Source: Caenorhabditis elegans | Taxonomy: Eukaryota; Nematoda; Chromadorea; Rhabditida; Rhabditidae | DNA: 64,000 bases | Direction: 5' to 3' | Assembly: GCF_000002985.6 (NCBI RefSeq) | Contig: NC_003284.9 | Span: 16,616,001 to 16,680,000, forward strand | Part shown: positions 1 to 11,061 of the stretch, in pieces | How positions within the stretch are numbered: position 1 is the stretch's first letter | Layout of the letters: each line of letters begins with the position of its first letter | Made by a program: the position numbers and the translations under genes | Notes under the pieces: model-generated | Databases searched by the model: none | What the model was told of the DNA's origin: nothing | The model's input: the letters and a program-made list of their open reading frames with translations, nothing else

Positions 1-82
1 CATCGCTAAGGAGCTCAGATTACTTCAGTTCGATTGCTTGCAAAGATGAATAATATGAATACCAAACAAATCAATTTTCCAG

Positions 83-247
83 CTTGAACACAATCGTCTC
101 ATCATCGAAGTGACGACAGCAAAGATTGAAGTTCAAGAATACTCGAAAAAAGTGAACCGTGCGCTGATGGACGCTGGAATTGTGCAACCGCAGGAGCAAC
201 GTGCGCCAGCCTCAACGGAGGACTATCACTACTCGTTCTTAGAATAG
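83..247 (+). CDS. Last exon of a gene entering from the left (coiled-coil-like C-terminus)
   Basis: An acceptor (TTTTCCAG) ends at 82 and the reading frame then stays open for 54 codons to TAG at 245-247. The peptide begins LEHNRLIIEVTTAKIEVQEY and ends DYHYSFLE. Its first half is rich in charged and hydrophobic residues with heptad-like spacing, as at the end of a coiled coil; the last 20 residues look disordered. Bases 1-82 read as the tail of an intron, because no frame joins them well to the exon. I do not recognise the protein. The downstream sequence is T/C-rich, as expected of a long worm 3' UTR, with AATAAA at 850-855 and again at 1658-1663. That this is the terminal exon is inferred from the stop codon and acceptor alone. 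Confidence 0.6.
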   Translation, partial: LEHNRLIIEVTTAKIEVQEYSKKVNRALMDAGIVQPQEQRAPASTEDYHYSFLE

Positions 248-1881
248 ATTGTATCGCCCACCGATCTTCTCTCCCACACACGAACAATTATCATCATTAC
301 TTTTATTTTGTGTTTCGCACTGTAATCTGAATTTTAAGTTTGGAAATTTGAAATTCAAAGTTTCAGCCTTGTCATCATCATTTCCCATTAACTTGTCTCA
401 GTGACCTTTGACATTTTCTTCAATACTTTTTTACTCTCCCCCTTTCTCTTTAATTTCGTGTGTGTGTGTGTCTGTTTCCTTACTTTATTGCCTCCGGATT
501 TCTATTGTAAACGTGGTCTTGTGAATGTTCTCTCTATCTTGTCGTCTCCTTCCTTCTTTACTGCTGATCAGACGGGGAAAATTACACGTTTTTTGTATTT
601 CACCTCTCGTTTTGCCATCTCCAGATAATCAATTTTTCTTGTTTAAGGGGAGGCTCTCGCCTTTCCCCCTCCCACTAAGAATAATTTGGTGGCTGGTGCT
701 TGGTCTCACAGGGATTCCAGGTTTATGTCTGCCAGTTCATACCTTCTCTTCTCTCTCTCTCATAATAGGGGTCTTTGTTCCAACAATTTCCAACCACGCG
801 TAAATCCATCTTACTTTCCCTTTTCCATAACATCCAAACCTCAAAATATAATAAAGTCCATATTAATCAAAATACTGTATTTCTTTTTTTAAATTGTATC
901 CTTTCGAAAATATAATTCAGTTTTTGGGGCTATTTCCACTAAAACTGCACTTTCTGCAGAGCCTCTGCGAGCATTTTCACCCCACTACTCTTAATCCCCC
1001 ACGTTCACTTTTCAATCAAGCTATTCCCATTTTTAATTTGAATCAAAATTTCTGTGTATGCTTTGCTTCCAAACGTCATTTGTAATCTGGGTCTTTTCTA
1101 CGTCATTCTTTACAGTTTCAATGTGCTAATGTCTCCCGTCTCTTGTCTCTTTTTGCTCTCACCCTCACTCACTAAGTTCCAACCAAAAATTGTGATGAAA
1201 TTATCCCTGAAAACTTGTCAAAATTGGTTCAATCAGCTACATGCGCACACTTTGAAAATCATACAAAAATAAATACAAGAAACGCCTTTCTAAACGATAC
1301 ATAAACTCGTCGTCCCGGCAGCATTTCCCTAGAAACCAGGTCAATTCCTAGTACGGCCCTTTTCCGAATTCTCGCTCTCAATTTCAAACAAAATGGTGTT
1401 CTCATTTCATTGTCTTCTTCTCCAAACTTACCGGACTTCAAATAAACTCATTATGTGCAGTACAGTTTCACAATTCGGGACCCTCTCTCTTCCAGAAATT
1501 TGTCAATTCCCCTCTCTCATTTCTCACTCCGGCTCTCAAAAATCTTGATTAAATCTCGCATGAACATGTAATAATCAAAACTGTTTTCTTATCTCTTACC
1601 ATACTTTACTTGTAACACCCATGCCGTCCAACATCACCTTTGGTTCTATTCTCGTATAATAAAACGTTGTGAATTAAACTCTGGAATGTTCAATTTTAGG
1701 GAGCAGAAATGAAATAGCACTGTTTCTGTATTTATTTTAATATTTATTTCAAGTTTTAGGTTTGAGTGTATGATAGAAACACAATTAATATTTTGTATTC
1801 AAAATAGCCAATTTGTTCAGCAACCGCTTTTTGGTATCACCTGTGCAGCCAGAAACCATTTCTCGTAAAATAAAAGCTTGT
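248..1881. other. Probable 3' UTR plus intergenic DNA
   Basis: Pyrimidine-rich, low-complexity sequence with a GT run near 459-472 and two AATAAA motifs on the + strand (850-855 and 1658-1663). I see no credible coding exon on either strand. It most likely holds the 3' UTR of the exon ending at 247, followed by spacer DNA before the tRNA cluster. Confidence 0.4.
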
Positions 1882-1891
1882 CAAAAAGATT

Positions 1892-1963
1892 CTCCCCGGC
1901 CGGGAATTGAACCAGGGTCTCGCATGTGACAGACGCGGATACTCACCACTATACTACCGAGGA
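1892..1963 (-). tRNA. tRNA-Asp (GTC), copy 1, with a T-stem mismatch
   Basis: The reverse complement folds as a 72-nt tRNA: 5' TCCTCGG pairs with 3' CCGGGGA plus discriminator G, the D-arm contains AGTATAGTGGT, and the anticodon loop is CTGTCAC, giving GTC. A run of five T follows on the minus strand as Pol III terminator. Unlike the other two copies, the 5' half of the T-stem reads CCTGG instead of CCGGG, so position 51 (T) faces C63 and one stem pair is lost. It may be a weakened gene or a tRNA pseudogene. It lies in the left unit of a roughly 400-bp tandem duplication. Confidence 0.9.
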
Positions 1964-2295
1964 CACATTTTTCAAAGAATTCGGAGGCTTTCAAAATCAT
2001 TAATGTAAGTTGAAACCAGATTTACTCTGCAATTCTTACTTAAATTGTAGCATTTTGGCCGACTAATAGTATGTAAAATAAATATGAAAAAACAAACATA
2101 AAATAATTTGACAGTTGACCTTGTCGCATTAAAACCAAAAGTATACAAAATATAAGCTGCCAATGATGCATGAGCAAATGTATAGCCTGAAAAAATAAGT
2201 ACTCAAGTTTGCCACTTACAGAATTTCCTATTTGATATCTACATCAAAGACCAATATCTTAAAATGACCATTAAAGCCAAACGAGCAAAAAGATT

Positions 2296-2367
2296 CTCCC
2301 CGGCCGGGAATTGAACCCGGGTCTCGCATGTGACAGACGCGGATACTCACCACTATACTACCGAGGA
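2296..2367 (-). tRNA. tRNA-Asp (GTC), copy 2
   Basis: Same 72-nt tRNA as the neighbouring copy, with an intact T-stem (CCGGG/CCCGG), anticodon GTC and a T5 terminator downstream on the minus strand. It is displaced by exactly 404 bp from copy 1, and the flanking DNA is also similar, so gene and flank were duplicated together. Confidence 0.95.
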
Positions 2368-2874
2368 CACATTTTTCAATGAATTCGGAGGCTTTCAAAA
2401 ACATTAATGTAAGTTAACCCCAGATTTACGGTATAAATCTTGCTGAAATTGTTTCATTTGGGCTGATTAATAATATGTAAAATAACTATGAGAAAACATA
2501 CTTGTCAATTGACTTTTTCAATTATAGCCAAAAGTATACAAAATATGAGCTGCCATTCATGTATGAGCAAATGTAGAACAAGAAAAAGCGGGACTCAAGT
2601 TTGCCATTCGCAGAGTTTCCTATGGGAGACCTACATACATGCAAGACTAATGTCCAATTTTTCCGCAGAGCTGAAAAGTAAACTTACTTACTTACTTAGT
2701 CGCAATAGTCCTAGATGGTTCATAGTCTCTTTTCATAATTGTTTTTCTTTTTTGAGAAGGTTTTGATGGTGTCCAGGAATTTCAGTGCGTGAGTGCATCT
2801 GTATATTTACGAAGGTCTGCACAAACATCGTGGATGGTTCTGGTCAAATATAGGTTTTGCTGAAAACGTTTTTT

Positions 2875-3014
2875 ATGGGGTTATTCAAGTAATGTAGCAA
2901 AATGTATGTGACGTCACAAATGTATTAAAATACATGTTTTTATGTATTTTAATACAGTTGTGACGTAATTTTTCTACACTTTTTAATTTTCCGACACTAC
3001 TTGAATAACCCCAT
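2875..3014. mobile_element. 140-bp palindromic MITE-like element
   Basis: The ends are inverted copies of ATGGGGTTATTCAAGTA. The centre is also palindromic (TGTATTAAAATACAT facing ATGTATTTTAATACA, with TGACGTCAC and GTGACGT further out). The whole segment can fold into one long hairpin, typical of short non-autonomous DNA transposons. No coding content. Confidence 0.65.
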
Positions 3015-3332
3015 TAGATTTTATTTCTGTGAATTCTAGTTTTAATCCCTATAGAAGAATTTTCTTTTGACTTTGGGAATCAGAAACCATTAATTTTTGT
3101 AAATTTCCTGCCATCTCAGAGTCGCCTATCAATTTTTCTTTGCCCTGTTAAAACCCCTTCTTTGTTTTCAGAAAGTGTGCCAATATAGATTTCAAAATCA
3201 GTACTGGGAAACGCTAATATCATCCGAACTAAATTTATGTTACTTTTTTCTATTATGTTATGATAATCGGTTTGTCATTGTAAATTAATTGAAGTGATCA
3301 GAATGGAACATGCAATTCATCAAAAAAAGATT

Positions 3333-3404
3333 CTCCCCGGCCGGGAATTGAACCCGGGTCTCGCATGTGACAGACGCGGATACTCACCACTATACTACCG
3401 AGGA
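3333..3404 (-). tRNA. tRNA-Asp (GTC), copy 3
   Basis: Identical in the tRNA body to copy 2, followed by a T7 terminator on the minus strand. Only about 20 bp of immediate flank (AAGATT before, GGACACATTTTT after) is shared with the other copies, so it is either an older copy or arose by a different event. Confidence 0.95.
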
Positions 3405-5779
3405 CACATTTTTGAAAGACTGTTCTGTTAAAAAATCAATGCTGATGTCAGCTACGAGAATTTATTTTTATCAGGGAAACAATGATTTTAATATTTTTGT
3501 AGACCAACTTGTAAAATTTTCTGTTCACTGAACAACTTCTAGTTATTCTACAATCTTGTTGGATCGTTTTACAGTGCCTTCCATGTATCATTAGAGAATA
3601 GTCATTTGCAAAAAATGTGCAATTCAAGCAAAAAAATAATCATTAAACTCAAAATGTTTCTTATTTCTAATTCATCTTTGTAAAATATTGTCGCATTTTC
3701 TGGCTTTTAGTTTTTTCGTCTACTCTGCCATTTTCCCGTATAGAGTTCCCAGTTTCGTTAGGCTAATAATTCAACAAAAAAATCATGTCCACCAACCCAG
3801 CCTGCAAAATTAACAAAAATTCGATTAGGTTCGAGACGTCCATTTCTTCCTTACCTCTTCAAAATTTCTAAGAACAAGGAAAGAGCAGCCGCCCTCAAAG
3901 AGCAGCCAGTATCTTTTATTTGTTCGGACTGTTCAAATAAGTGAGAGTATGTTAATTATGGAATGGGTGGATAGAGACGGACGAAAGACAAAGCGACGCG
4001 GCAAAAAGTGGCACCGGCACTTCCGTTTTTTTCCCATTTGTCGCATAGACAAGAAGGAAGGAATTGATAATTTTTGTTGAAACAATAGCGCCAAATAGTA
4101 CACGGAATTAGTGCTTCCAAAAATAGCGGAATAAAAGTGTAGACTATAAAAAATGTTTCAGATGATCAACATAATGGCACGTTTAGAAAACCTGACAGAG
4201 CTTACACGTTGTATTTGATAATATGCAATATTTGGAAAATCATTATATAAAAATTCCAGTAATATTTACTCGTTGGCAATCAACATAATTAACAGTTAAA
4301 CATTTCTCAAATCTACACTCCTTCCGCAAGTAAGTTGTGAAAAACTCAACTGCCGTAAGAAATATGAACATGGTAAATTAGGTGTTACTCATAAAAAACT
4401 GTTTTTGTATTTTTTTCAACAGTTTTTTAGCCGCTCACTTTTTGACCAAAACATCCTGTTTATACTTGACTTTTACAAAATTAGGACGAAACTCATAAGT
4501 TATTACCAAAATTCCGTCTGGAGACAAAATGTGGGAAGCTTTCAAAGGGCTGGCCAAGGTTTAGCCAAAGTTTCACCAAGCTCTGCATAGTTCTAAAAAG
4601 TAACTTATTTAATCAAACTTATTGTATATCGGTTTTCAAAATCTCTTTGAACATACCAAAAATGCAAATTTTAGTCATTTTTTATAAGTTAAATTATCGA
4701 AACGAATGACCTCGTATCTATTTTTATTGTAAGTACGAAACTTGACGGTCCATTTTCAGAAAGCCATTTTCTAGTTGAAAAAACTAAATAGACCAAATGC
4801 CTTGACAAGTTTCATGGTATTCCACTTCTTATAGAGAGCATATAAAATGTGTAATATTTGTTGACACATTTAAAAATACACAAAACATTGCTTGATATTC
4901 AATCCGACCATTTGCAAATAAATTGTGATGTTTCAAAAAAAGCTCCGACCCTTATTTGAAACTTGAAATGAAATTAGCAAAAACACGCAAAGCTATAGTC
5001 GTCGGATGAAAAAGCTCCCGAACACTTTTTGGATGAATTGATGAGTTGACAAACACATAGCACCTTTAAGAAGCTTCAAGTGCTTGTATGTGTTTTGACC
5101 ATTCGTCTTGGAAAGTGTTTGAACACATTGGTCTTTCTTCAAAAAGGACTTTTCTCGCCGCCGTCCGTCGCCTTCCGTTCAATTTGCAACAGCAGCCATA
5201 TATAATTTTTTGGGCAACAATGGAATACAATAGTTGATGGTGTGGCATGGGAAGAGGGGAGGCGTAGGTGTGAAAGAGTGGAGGACACAATTTGTTCGGG
5301 ATCATTCAATCCAAGATGTCGACAACTATGTTTTTGTTGTATTTTTGTAAAGAATGCGAAAATGCGAAAATTTTAAATGTCGGCGAGCGGCGCGCAACAC
5401 CTTCACCCAGTGCATTGATTTCAGAGAAAAAAGGGGAACGAGCGGACCCAGCTGTCTATATGTGTTGACCCTGCACACATTTTCAAGTCATGTTTGTTTA
5501 TGTCTCCAAAAACACACTGGCATCTTTTTCACAACTCTCACTCCGTGTCGGCGGTGCTGCTGCTCAGGTTCTCTATTTCACTCGCGCGTCGGAAGGGCCC
5601 TGTCCGGGTATGCGACGACGGCCGGCACCCGTGTTGCAACACGAAAAATAATGCAAAAATAAATATTGGGGGTGGGGAGGAGGAATGCGCGAGAAAACGG
5701 TCGCTTTTGGCAGATCTGCTGACTGACCGTTGCCCCACCCGAACCTGCACATTTTGTTTTGCCCAACCCCCGCCGAGCA
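3405..5779. other. Intergenic DNA without a supported gene
   Basis: AT-rich with scattered short open frames and no good splice-linked exon series. The part nearest the Thr-rich gene (about 5100-5780) has a higher GC content and a G-rich tract near 5670-5690, and probably contains upstream promoter sequence of that gene. Confidence 0.4.
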
Positions 5780-5786
5780 TATAAAA
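5780..5786 (+). promoter_or_regulatory. TATA box of the Thr-rich protein gene
   Basis: TATAAAA lies 111 bp before the ATG at 5897, in a locally GC-rich context, with a plausible initiator-like CAATCATC near 5807. No strong trans-splice acceptor sits just before the ATG. A conventional TATA promoter with a roughly 85-nt 5' UTR is therefore likely. Confidence 0.6.
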
Positions 5787-5896
5787 GCGCCTGGAGTGTC
5801 TGGTGCAATCATCACATCGTAGCTTTTGACTTCTTTTCAAATCATCTTCCTTTACCACCTTCCGACTTTTCTTTGCACCCGCCACACCTCAAAATT

Positions 5897-6501
5897 ATGA
5901 ACTTTGCTCTCAACTCCGCTCTGTTCTTCGTCTTGCTTGCCTCGGCGTCGTGCCAATTTATGCAATACGACGATGTTCTCGGAGCAGTCGTCGAAGGTTC
6001 TGGTGTGGAAATTGAAAAAGCTTCAACCACAGAAGCTACCACTACCACTGTCGTAGAAACTACAACTACAGTAGACTCTACAACTACTGAAGTCGAAACG
6101 ACACCAACCACCGAAGCTACCACTACTGTAGCTGAAACCACTACTGAAGCTGAAACTACCACAACTACTGTTGAGTCTACCACTACTACAACTGAAGCAA
6201 CCACGACAGAAGCTGCCACCACTACTACCACGACTACTGAAGAACCAGCTACCACTACTAAAGGTTAGTTTTTAGGATTTTTCGAAATTAATTATTAATC
6301 CAAATATTGCAACTTCCAGAAATTACTACCACCGAAATTGTGATCGCTGAGACCACACCAACTGAAGAGGTCGATGAAGAAAGCTTCCTTGGATTCAAGA
6401 AGCCAGATCTTGCTACCATCTACCGTAGACTCTTCCCATTCCAACACCACCCAGGACAAAAGCACTACCAAGGACAGTTCGGACAACAGGGAGGATTCTA
6501 A
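5897..6501 (+). CDS. Secreted Thr-rich, mucin-like small protein (2 exons)
   Basis: Exons 5897-6263 and 6320-6501 (donor GGTTAG, acceptor ACTTCCAG, phase 1) give 182 residues. The start is a signal peptide (MNFALNSALFFVLLASASCQ), so the mature chain probably begins near residue 20 and is secreted. After an acidic stretch, residues about 45-140 are almost entirely Thr, Glu, Val, Ala and Ser, with repeated TTTVE and TTEATTT units, the usual substrate for dense O-glycosylation. The last 45 residues are different: DEESFLGFKKPDLATIYRRL, then a Pro/His/Gln/Gly tail ending GQQGGF. Such proteins are typically cuticle, gut-lining or secreted-matrix components, but I cannot assign a role. Stop TAA at 6499; AATAAA at 6708. 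Confidence 0.88.
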
Positions 6502-6707
6502 GTAACCAAAAAAGCGGGATCTCACTTCATTCCTATATAAGGATCGCTTCGTATTCTGTATCAGATACTATCAGAGTTCTATTTGCAAAACATGAATTTA
6601 TGGCTTATTTATTTTTTTAAAATTAATTTATTTTATTGACTGAATCCCTTTCAAATGTATGTGACTCCAGAGGTGTCGGATCTCGATGGAAATGTGATAT
6701 TTATTTG

Positions 6708-6713
6708 AATAAA
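6708..6713 (+). terminator. Poly(A) signal of the Thr-rich protein gene
   Basis: AATAAA about 207 nt after the stop codon, followed by two further overlapping AATAAA motifs in an A-rich run. Confidence 0.6.
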
Positions 6714-7343
6714 AAATAAAAAATAAAAAATTACAAGCTTAAAAATTTGATTCTAGATCACAGTGAAACTGATCATTATTAACTCAAAAAATGAGAAGTT
6801 TCTTAAATTGTAATAACATCTGATAGTTAAAAATAACACAAACACTTACTTTGTTAAATAAATTCCAAAAAAAAACTCCTCAGTCTGCAGTCTACTCTAT
6901 TGATCAAAATTTTCAGAATTTCAGAATTGACCAGTAAATAAGGAACTCAGATAGATTACAAATGAGCCAAAAATCTACGTTGTCAAAAACTGCCAAAACA
7001 AATTATATTCCAAGAAATAAAAAATCTAGTTTATTCTATTGAACTTCGTATGTATAATAGGTGTTTATAAAAAAATACTACTTTACTTTGACGAGACATC
7101 CTGAAAGCAAATTGATGAATCGGTAATTGAATAATTTTAGTTATTTGTGAAACGATATATGTAAATTTTGAAATCAATAAGTATTTTAAAATCTTCATGG
7201 ATGCCATGGAAGTTGGACCATTTTTTTTACTATTTTAACCTTATTTCCGTAAATTCTGAGATACCATCAGGAAAATTGGAGGTTTTTTTTTCAATTCAAT
7301 TGCAATCGATTCGAATTTTTATTATTCCTTGAAACGTGTTGGA

Positions 7344-8457
7344 TGGTACCGAATAGGACTGTGAGATGGGTAGAAATGGGTCGGGCCGCGACCGACCCGG
7401 CCGACCCAAAAAATTGTTTTTCCCCGGGGACAACGAAAAAAGGCAACGGATTGAACGCTGCTCGAAAGCAACACAACGGGTGCAACGGATATGGAGACAA
7501 CAGAACAATAATCCCTGGGGGCAACAAAAAGGGGGGCAACGGAATATTGAGCTCTTGGTAAGTTAAAAATTGAACTTTTTGGGAAAATCAGTTTCAAAGT
7601 TTCTCCAATTACTATGTACGTTAAGATGGGTCTCACCACAATGGGTCTCGCCACGGTGGGTCTCATCACGATGGGACTCATCACGTCTTACCACTGACTT
7701 TTATTCAAATTTATCGGAGGAATATAGATTCCCGGAGACACTTCCCAATTACCCAAAATGTTCAAATTCTAGGTAAAATATTTTTACTGGAATACTCATG
7801 ACATTGTAGACTGTTGGGGCATTCCCTCCATGCCTACATTGAACCAAACATGAACAAGCAAAAAGATCCGACTCAGAATATGAACATATTCGAATATATC
7901 GGAGGTTTATTGATTCCCAAAGACATAGTCAACTGTTTGGGCATTCCCACCATGGTTACATTAAGCAATTATGATCGAGCAAAAAGATTCAGAATATAAA
8001 CATATTCAAATTTATCGGGGGAATAAAGATTCCCGAAGACACTTTCCAATTACCCAAATTATCCAAATTATTTCAAATTATTCAATTACAATAGTAAGTA
8101 CGTTCCAATTTTTACAGCGTGTCGAAACAGTGAAAAATTGAAACTATCCGATGAAAAGTCAGTGGTAAGACGTGAGACCCATCGCGACGAGACCCATCGT
8201 GATGAGACCAATCGTGACGAGACCCATCTTAACGTACACAGAAATTGGAGAAACTTTTAAACTGGTTTTTCCAAAAAGTTCAACTATTAACTTACCAAGA
8301 GCTCAATATTCCGTTGCACCCTTTTTGTTGCCTTCGAGCACCGTTGAATCCGTTGCCCCCCTTTTCGTTGTCCCCGGGGATAATTAAATCTGTTGCCCCC
8401 GTTATCTCTTGCCCCCAGAGATTATTCCCCCTGTTGCCCCTAGGGATTGTTGGCCCT
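7344..8457. mobile_element. Large fold-back element with minisatellite arms
   Basis: The left arm (about 7344-7702) and right arm (about 8153-8457) are imperfect inverted copies. Each contains four units related to GATGGGTCTCGTCACGATG, a TCAGTGGTAAGACGTGA segment, a TTACCAAGAGCTCAATATTCC segment (here split by mismatches) and several units of GGGGGCAACGGA. The 450-bp centre carries three diverged copies of a roughly 65-bp unit (starting near 7703, 7887 and 8006) with the core TTTATCGGAGGAATA. No transposase frame. This is a fold-back, probably non-autonomous, mobile element. Confidence 0.7.
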
Positions 8458-9991
8458 AGTATTAGTAGGGGAGTAAATCGAAATTCTGAACTTTTCAATC
8501 AAAAACTTAAATTCAAGACCTTTCATTTGACACGCATATAAGACAAATTCCGTCCACATTCAAATTTAAGGATCCCGCCGCGAAGGGTTAATGTAGTTTT
8601 CGTGATGGGACCCAAAAACCACAATATGGGCTGAGCTAAGCCGAAATTGGTATCATTCTGATGAAGAAATTGAGCTGAAACTAAATATTTTAGTACACAA
8701 AATTTTTAATTTTTTTGAGTTTTATTTTGGAAAAGGTATAAAATCTTATAATTTTGTTAGCTTTTGAATTTTTATAAGATTTTTGGCTCCAAATGTTCAA
8801 AATGTTTTTAATGACTGAGCATAGTAAGGTTAAATTCAAATTTATTCAATTTTTAGCATTGAAATCAACAACAGCAAGTCAAAATTTATTATTTAACAGC
8901 CATAGAGCATAATTCCGTCTAGTTGAAAAATCCTGGTCTTATCGCAAATGGCTGATGTCTTCTTTTTTGTGGTGAGACCCAAGCGGGCGGAATTGACCCA
9001 TGAAACTGGATAGGCTGTGCAATTAATATATCTGAAAATGTGATAATGTGTATGTTGAAGCGAATTAAAATTTGATATTCACTCTTCAGCACCATATTAT
9101 TTTTTTTTGTAGTTTGCAGCTAAGTGCTCTGCAGTGCAAAGAACCGTAAACCTTATCAAATCTGCATAGATAACAAAATGGGCGTCCCCGCCGCTATCAG
9201 AATCGACAGACATTGTCATTCAAAGATAGATTAGGGATAAGGGATAAGAGTGTCTGTGTAGTGGTTGTAGAACTAACAAAAAAAACTCTCACAGTCAATA
9301 GAACGTGTTTGAACCCGTGTATGCCGTCTGAATGTGTATCTTTCCTTATGTTTCTAATTTCTCCCACACTAACCCCTTTCCAGCCATGTTTCATTTTTCA
9401 AGTCTCTGTTGTAAAAACTTGTAAAAATAGTGCTTCTCTACATCCTCCTTCTTCTTATCGCTCGCTACCTTTCTCTTTTCGAACGACACCGTCGTACCTT
9501 CAGGTATGATGAGAGTGTGGCTTCTTGTCAAGCCTTGTCGATCAAAAATCCGCATAGCGGAGAATGGCATCGGCGGTTTTCAAGATGTAAAATCGAATAT
9601 TTATTGGCTTTTGCGATATTTTTTCATGAGATGAAACAAGAGACATTGGCGGGAGAAAAAATCGAAAGTACTACAAAACTTTCTATAGTCTGCAAAGATA
9701 AACAAAAAAAGACAGAAGTCCAATTGTCTGATTTCAAAAATATAGGCATAAGAATTTAAAGTAAAACAACTTTAAGGGTTTTTATTAAAGAGTTTTGAGA
9801 AACAATTAGAATTCAATTTTTCTAGTGTTTACGCGGTGATTCAAAATGTTTTTAAAATTTTGATTTTAAAGCTCGAATCTTTCAACACTTAGTAAATTTG
9901 TTTTATCAACTTTTGTGACTACATATATCATTTTTCAGGTTACGTACTACATTTTTGAACAGTAGTTTTTTTCATAAAACCTACCTTTTTC

Positions 9992-10071
9992 TTTGAAGGA
10001 GCACGTTGTCAGTGAAGTTTTTGAAAAAATTTTTGAAGGAGCACGTTGTCCGTGAAGTTTTTGAAAAGATT
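9992..10071. repeat. 40-bp tandem duplication
   Basis: Two adjacent copies of a unit containing GAAGGAGCACGTTGTC, separated by 40 bp and differing at very few positions, followed by TTTTTGAAAA in both. Confidence 0.75.
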
Positions 10072-11029
10072 AAAAATTTAAACATTTGGATACTAAGTTT
10101 CTTGTTACTTTGGTTGAATGTTTGGTAGATCGCAGTTTTTATTACAGCCCATATTGTCATCAAGTTCTCAAATTATTTTTTCCCATTAGATCGCCAAAAT
10201 GTTTGAACTGCTTGTTTTCTTTGATAATTTTGTTTTCAAAAACCTTTGTTAAATTTGGAGTAGTGCCGGTTTTTATTGATAGTCAAGTGACAATTACTGA
10301 GTTTTTACCACTTTTCGAATAAAAAACTAAGGCACTGTCGCATTTTCAATTTTCTTTAAGTTTACTTTCAGAAACGAAATAAAATGAGATAAACTACCGA
10401 AGTATGCAATAAAGGATGATAAATCCAAAAAAGTCAACTTCGGACCGCTTTGACACAGAAAAGTGGCCAAAATTTTAGATTTTAGCTAAAATCAGTGTAA
10501 TTTTTTATGAGAAGTTTCAGTACCAAGTTCATTCATTTGAGCTCATTTGAGACTTTACATTTCAAAATCGTCCAAACCGTTAGTCATTCTCTAATGACAC
10601 AATGATTGCAAAAATTTCAACATTGCAGCAAAGTCGACGTACATCTGAAATTGACTTTTTTTTTTGGTATTATGTTCAAGTACAAGCTTCTCTTTTTCTA
10701 TTTTTTCTATCTTTTATAAACTGTTGAAGAACAATGTCGATTGGTTCGAAAAGCAGCTTAATGTATGAAGATGGAGACATCTAAGACGGCAAACGAAGAA
10801 GCCAGGAGAAGAAGCAAAAGGAGAAGGAGGGAGGGAGATAAATGCGGGTTCAGGTTTAGATGGGAGATGGTTGGGGACAGGGACAGCTGTGTCAAAGCAG
10901 TCCAGATCAGTCCAAATCGGCGGCTGGCTTGAAGAAGAAGCCGAGGAGGAAAAGAAGAAAAGAAGGAAAGGGGCGATGAAGTCGTCGGAAAAGGAGAGTA
11001 TGAGATGCAGAGGATGAAGAGGAAGACGG

Positions 11030-11030
11030 T

Positions 11031-11060
<30 letters not shown>
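11030..11060. repeat. (GAT)n microsatellite
   Basis: About ten consecutive GAT units. They create misleading poly-Asp and poly-His open frames on the two strands. Confidence 0.9.

Positions 11061-11061
<1 letters not shown>

Larger units (their letters stand above)
1882..2655. repeat. Tandem segmental duplication carrying two tRNA-Asp genes
   Basis: Unit 1 (about 1882-2260) and unit 2 (about 2286-2655) align along their length: both carry the tRNA, then AATTCGGAGGCTTTCAAAA, CATTAATGTAAGTT, a shared CCAAAAGTATACAAAATAT segment and AAGTTTGCCA. Outside the tRNA the units have diverged considerably, with small indels. Confidence 0.8.

Noticed and set aside
5842..6255. 137-residue minus-strand Val-rich frame
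   Set aside because: Antisense shadow of the Thr-rich repeats of the gene at 5897-6501.
9430..9759. 109-residue plus-strand frame
   Set aside because: No recognisable motif, no plausible splice partners and AT-rich codon content; cannot be separated from chance.
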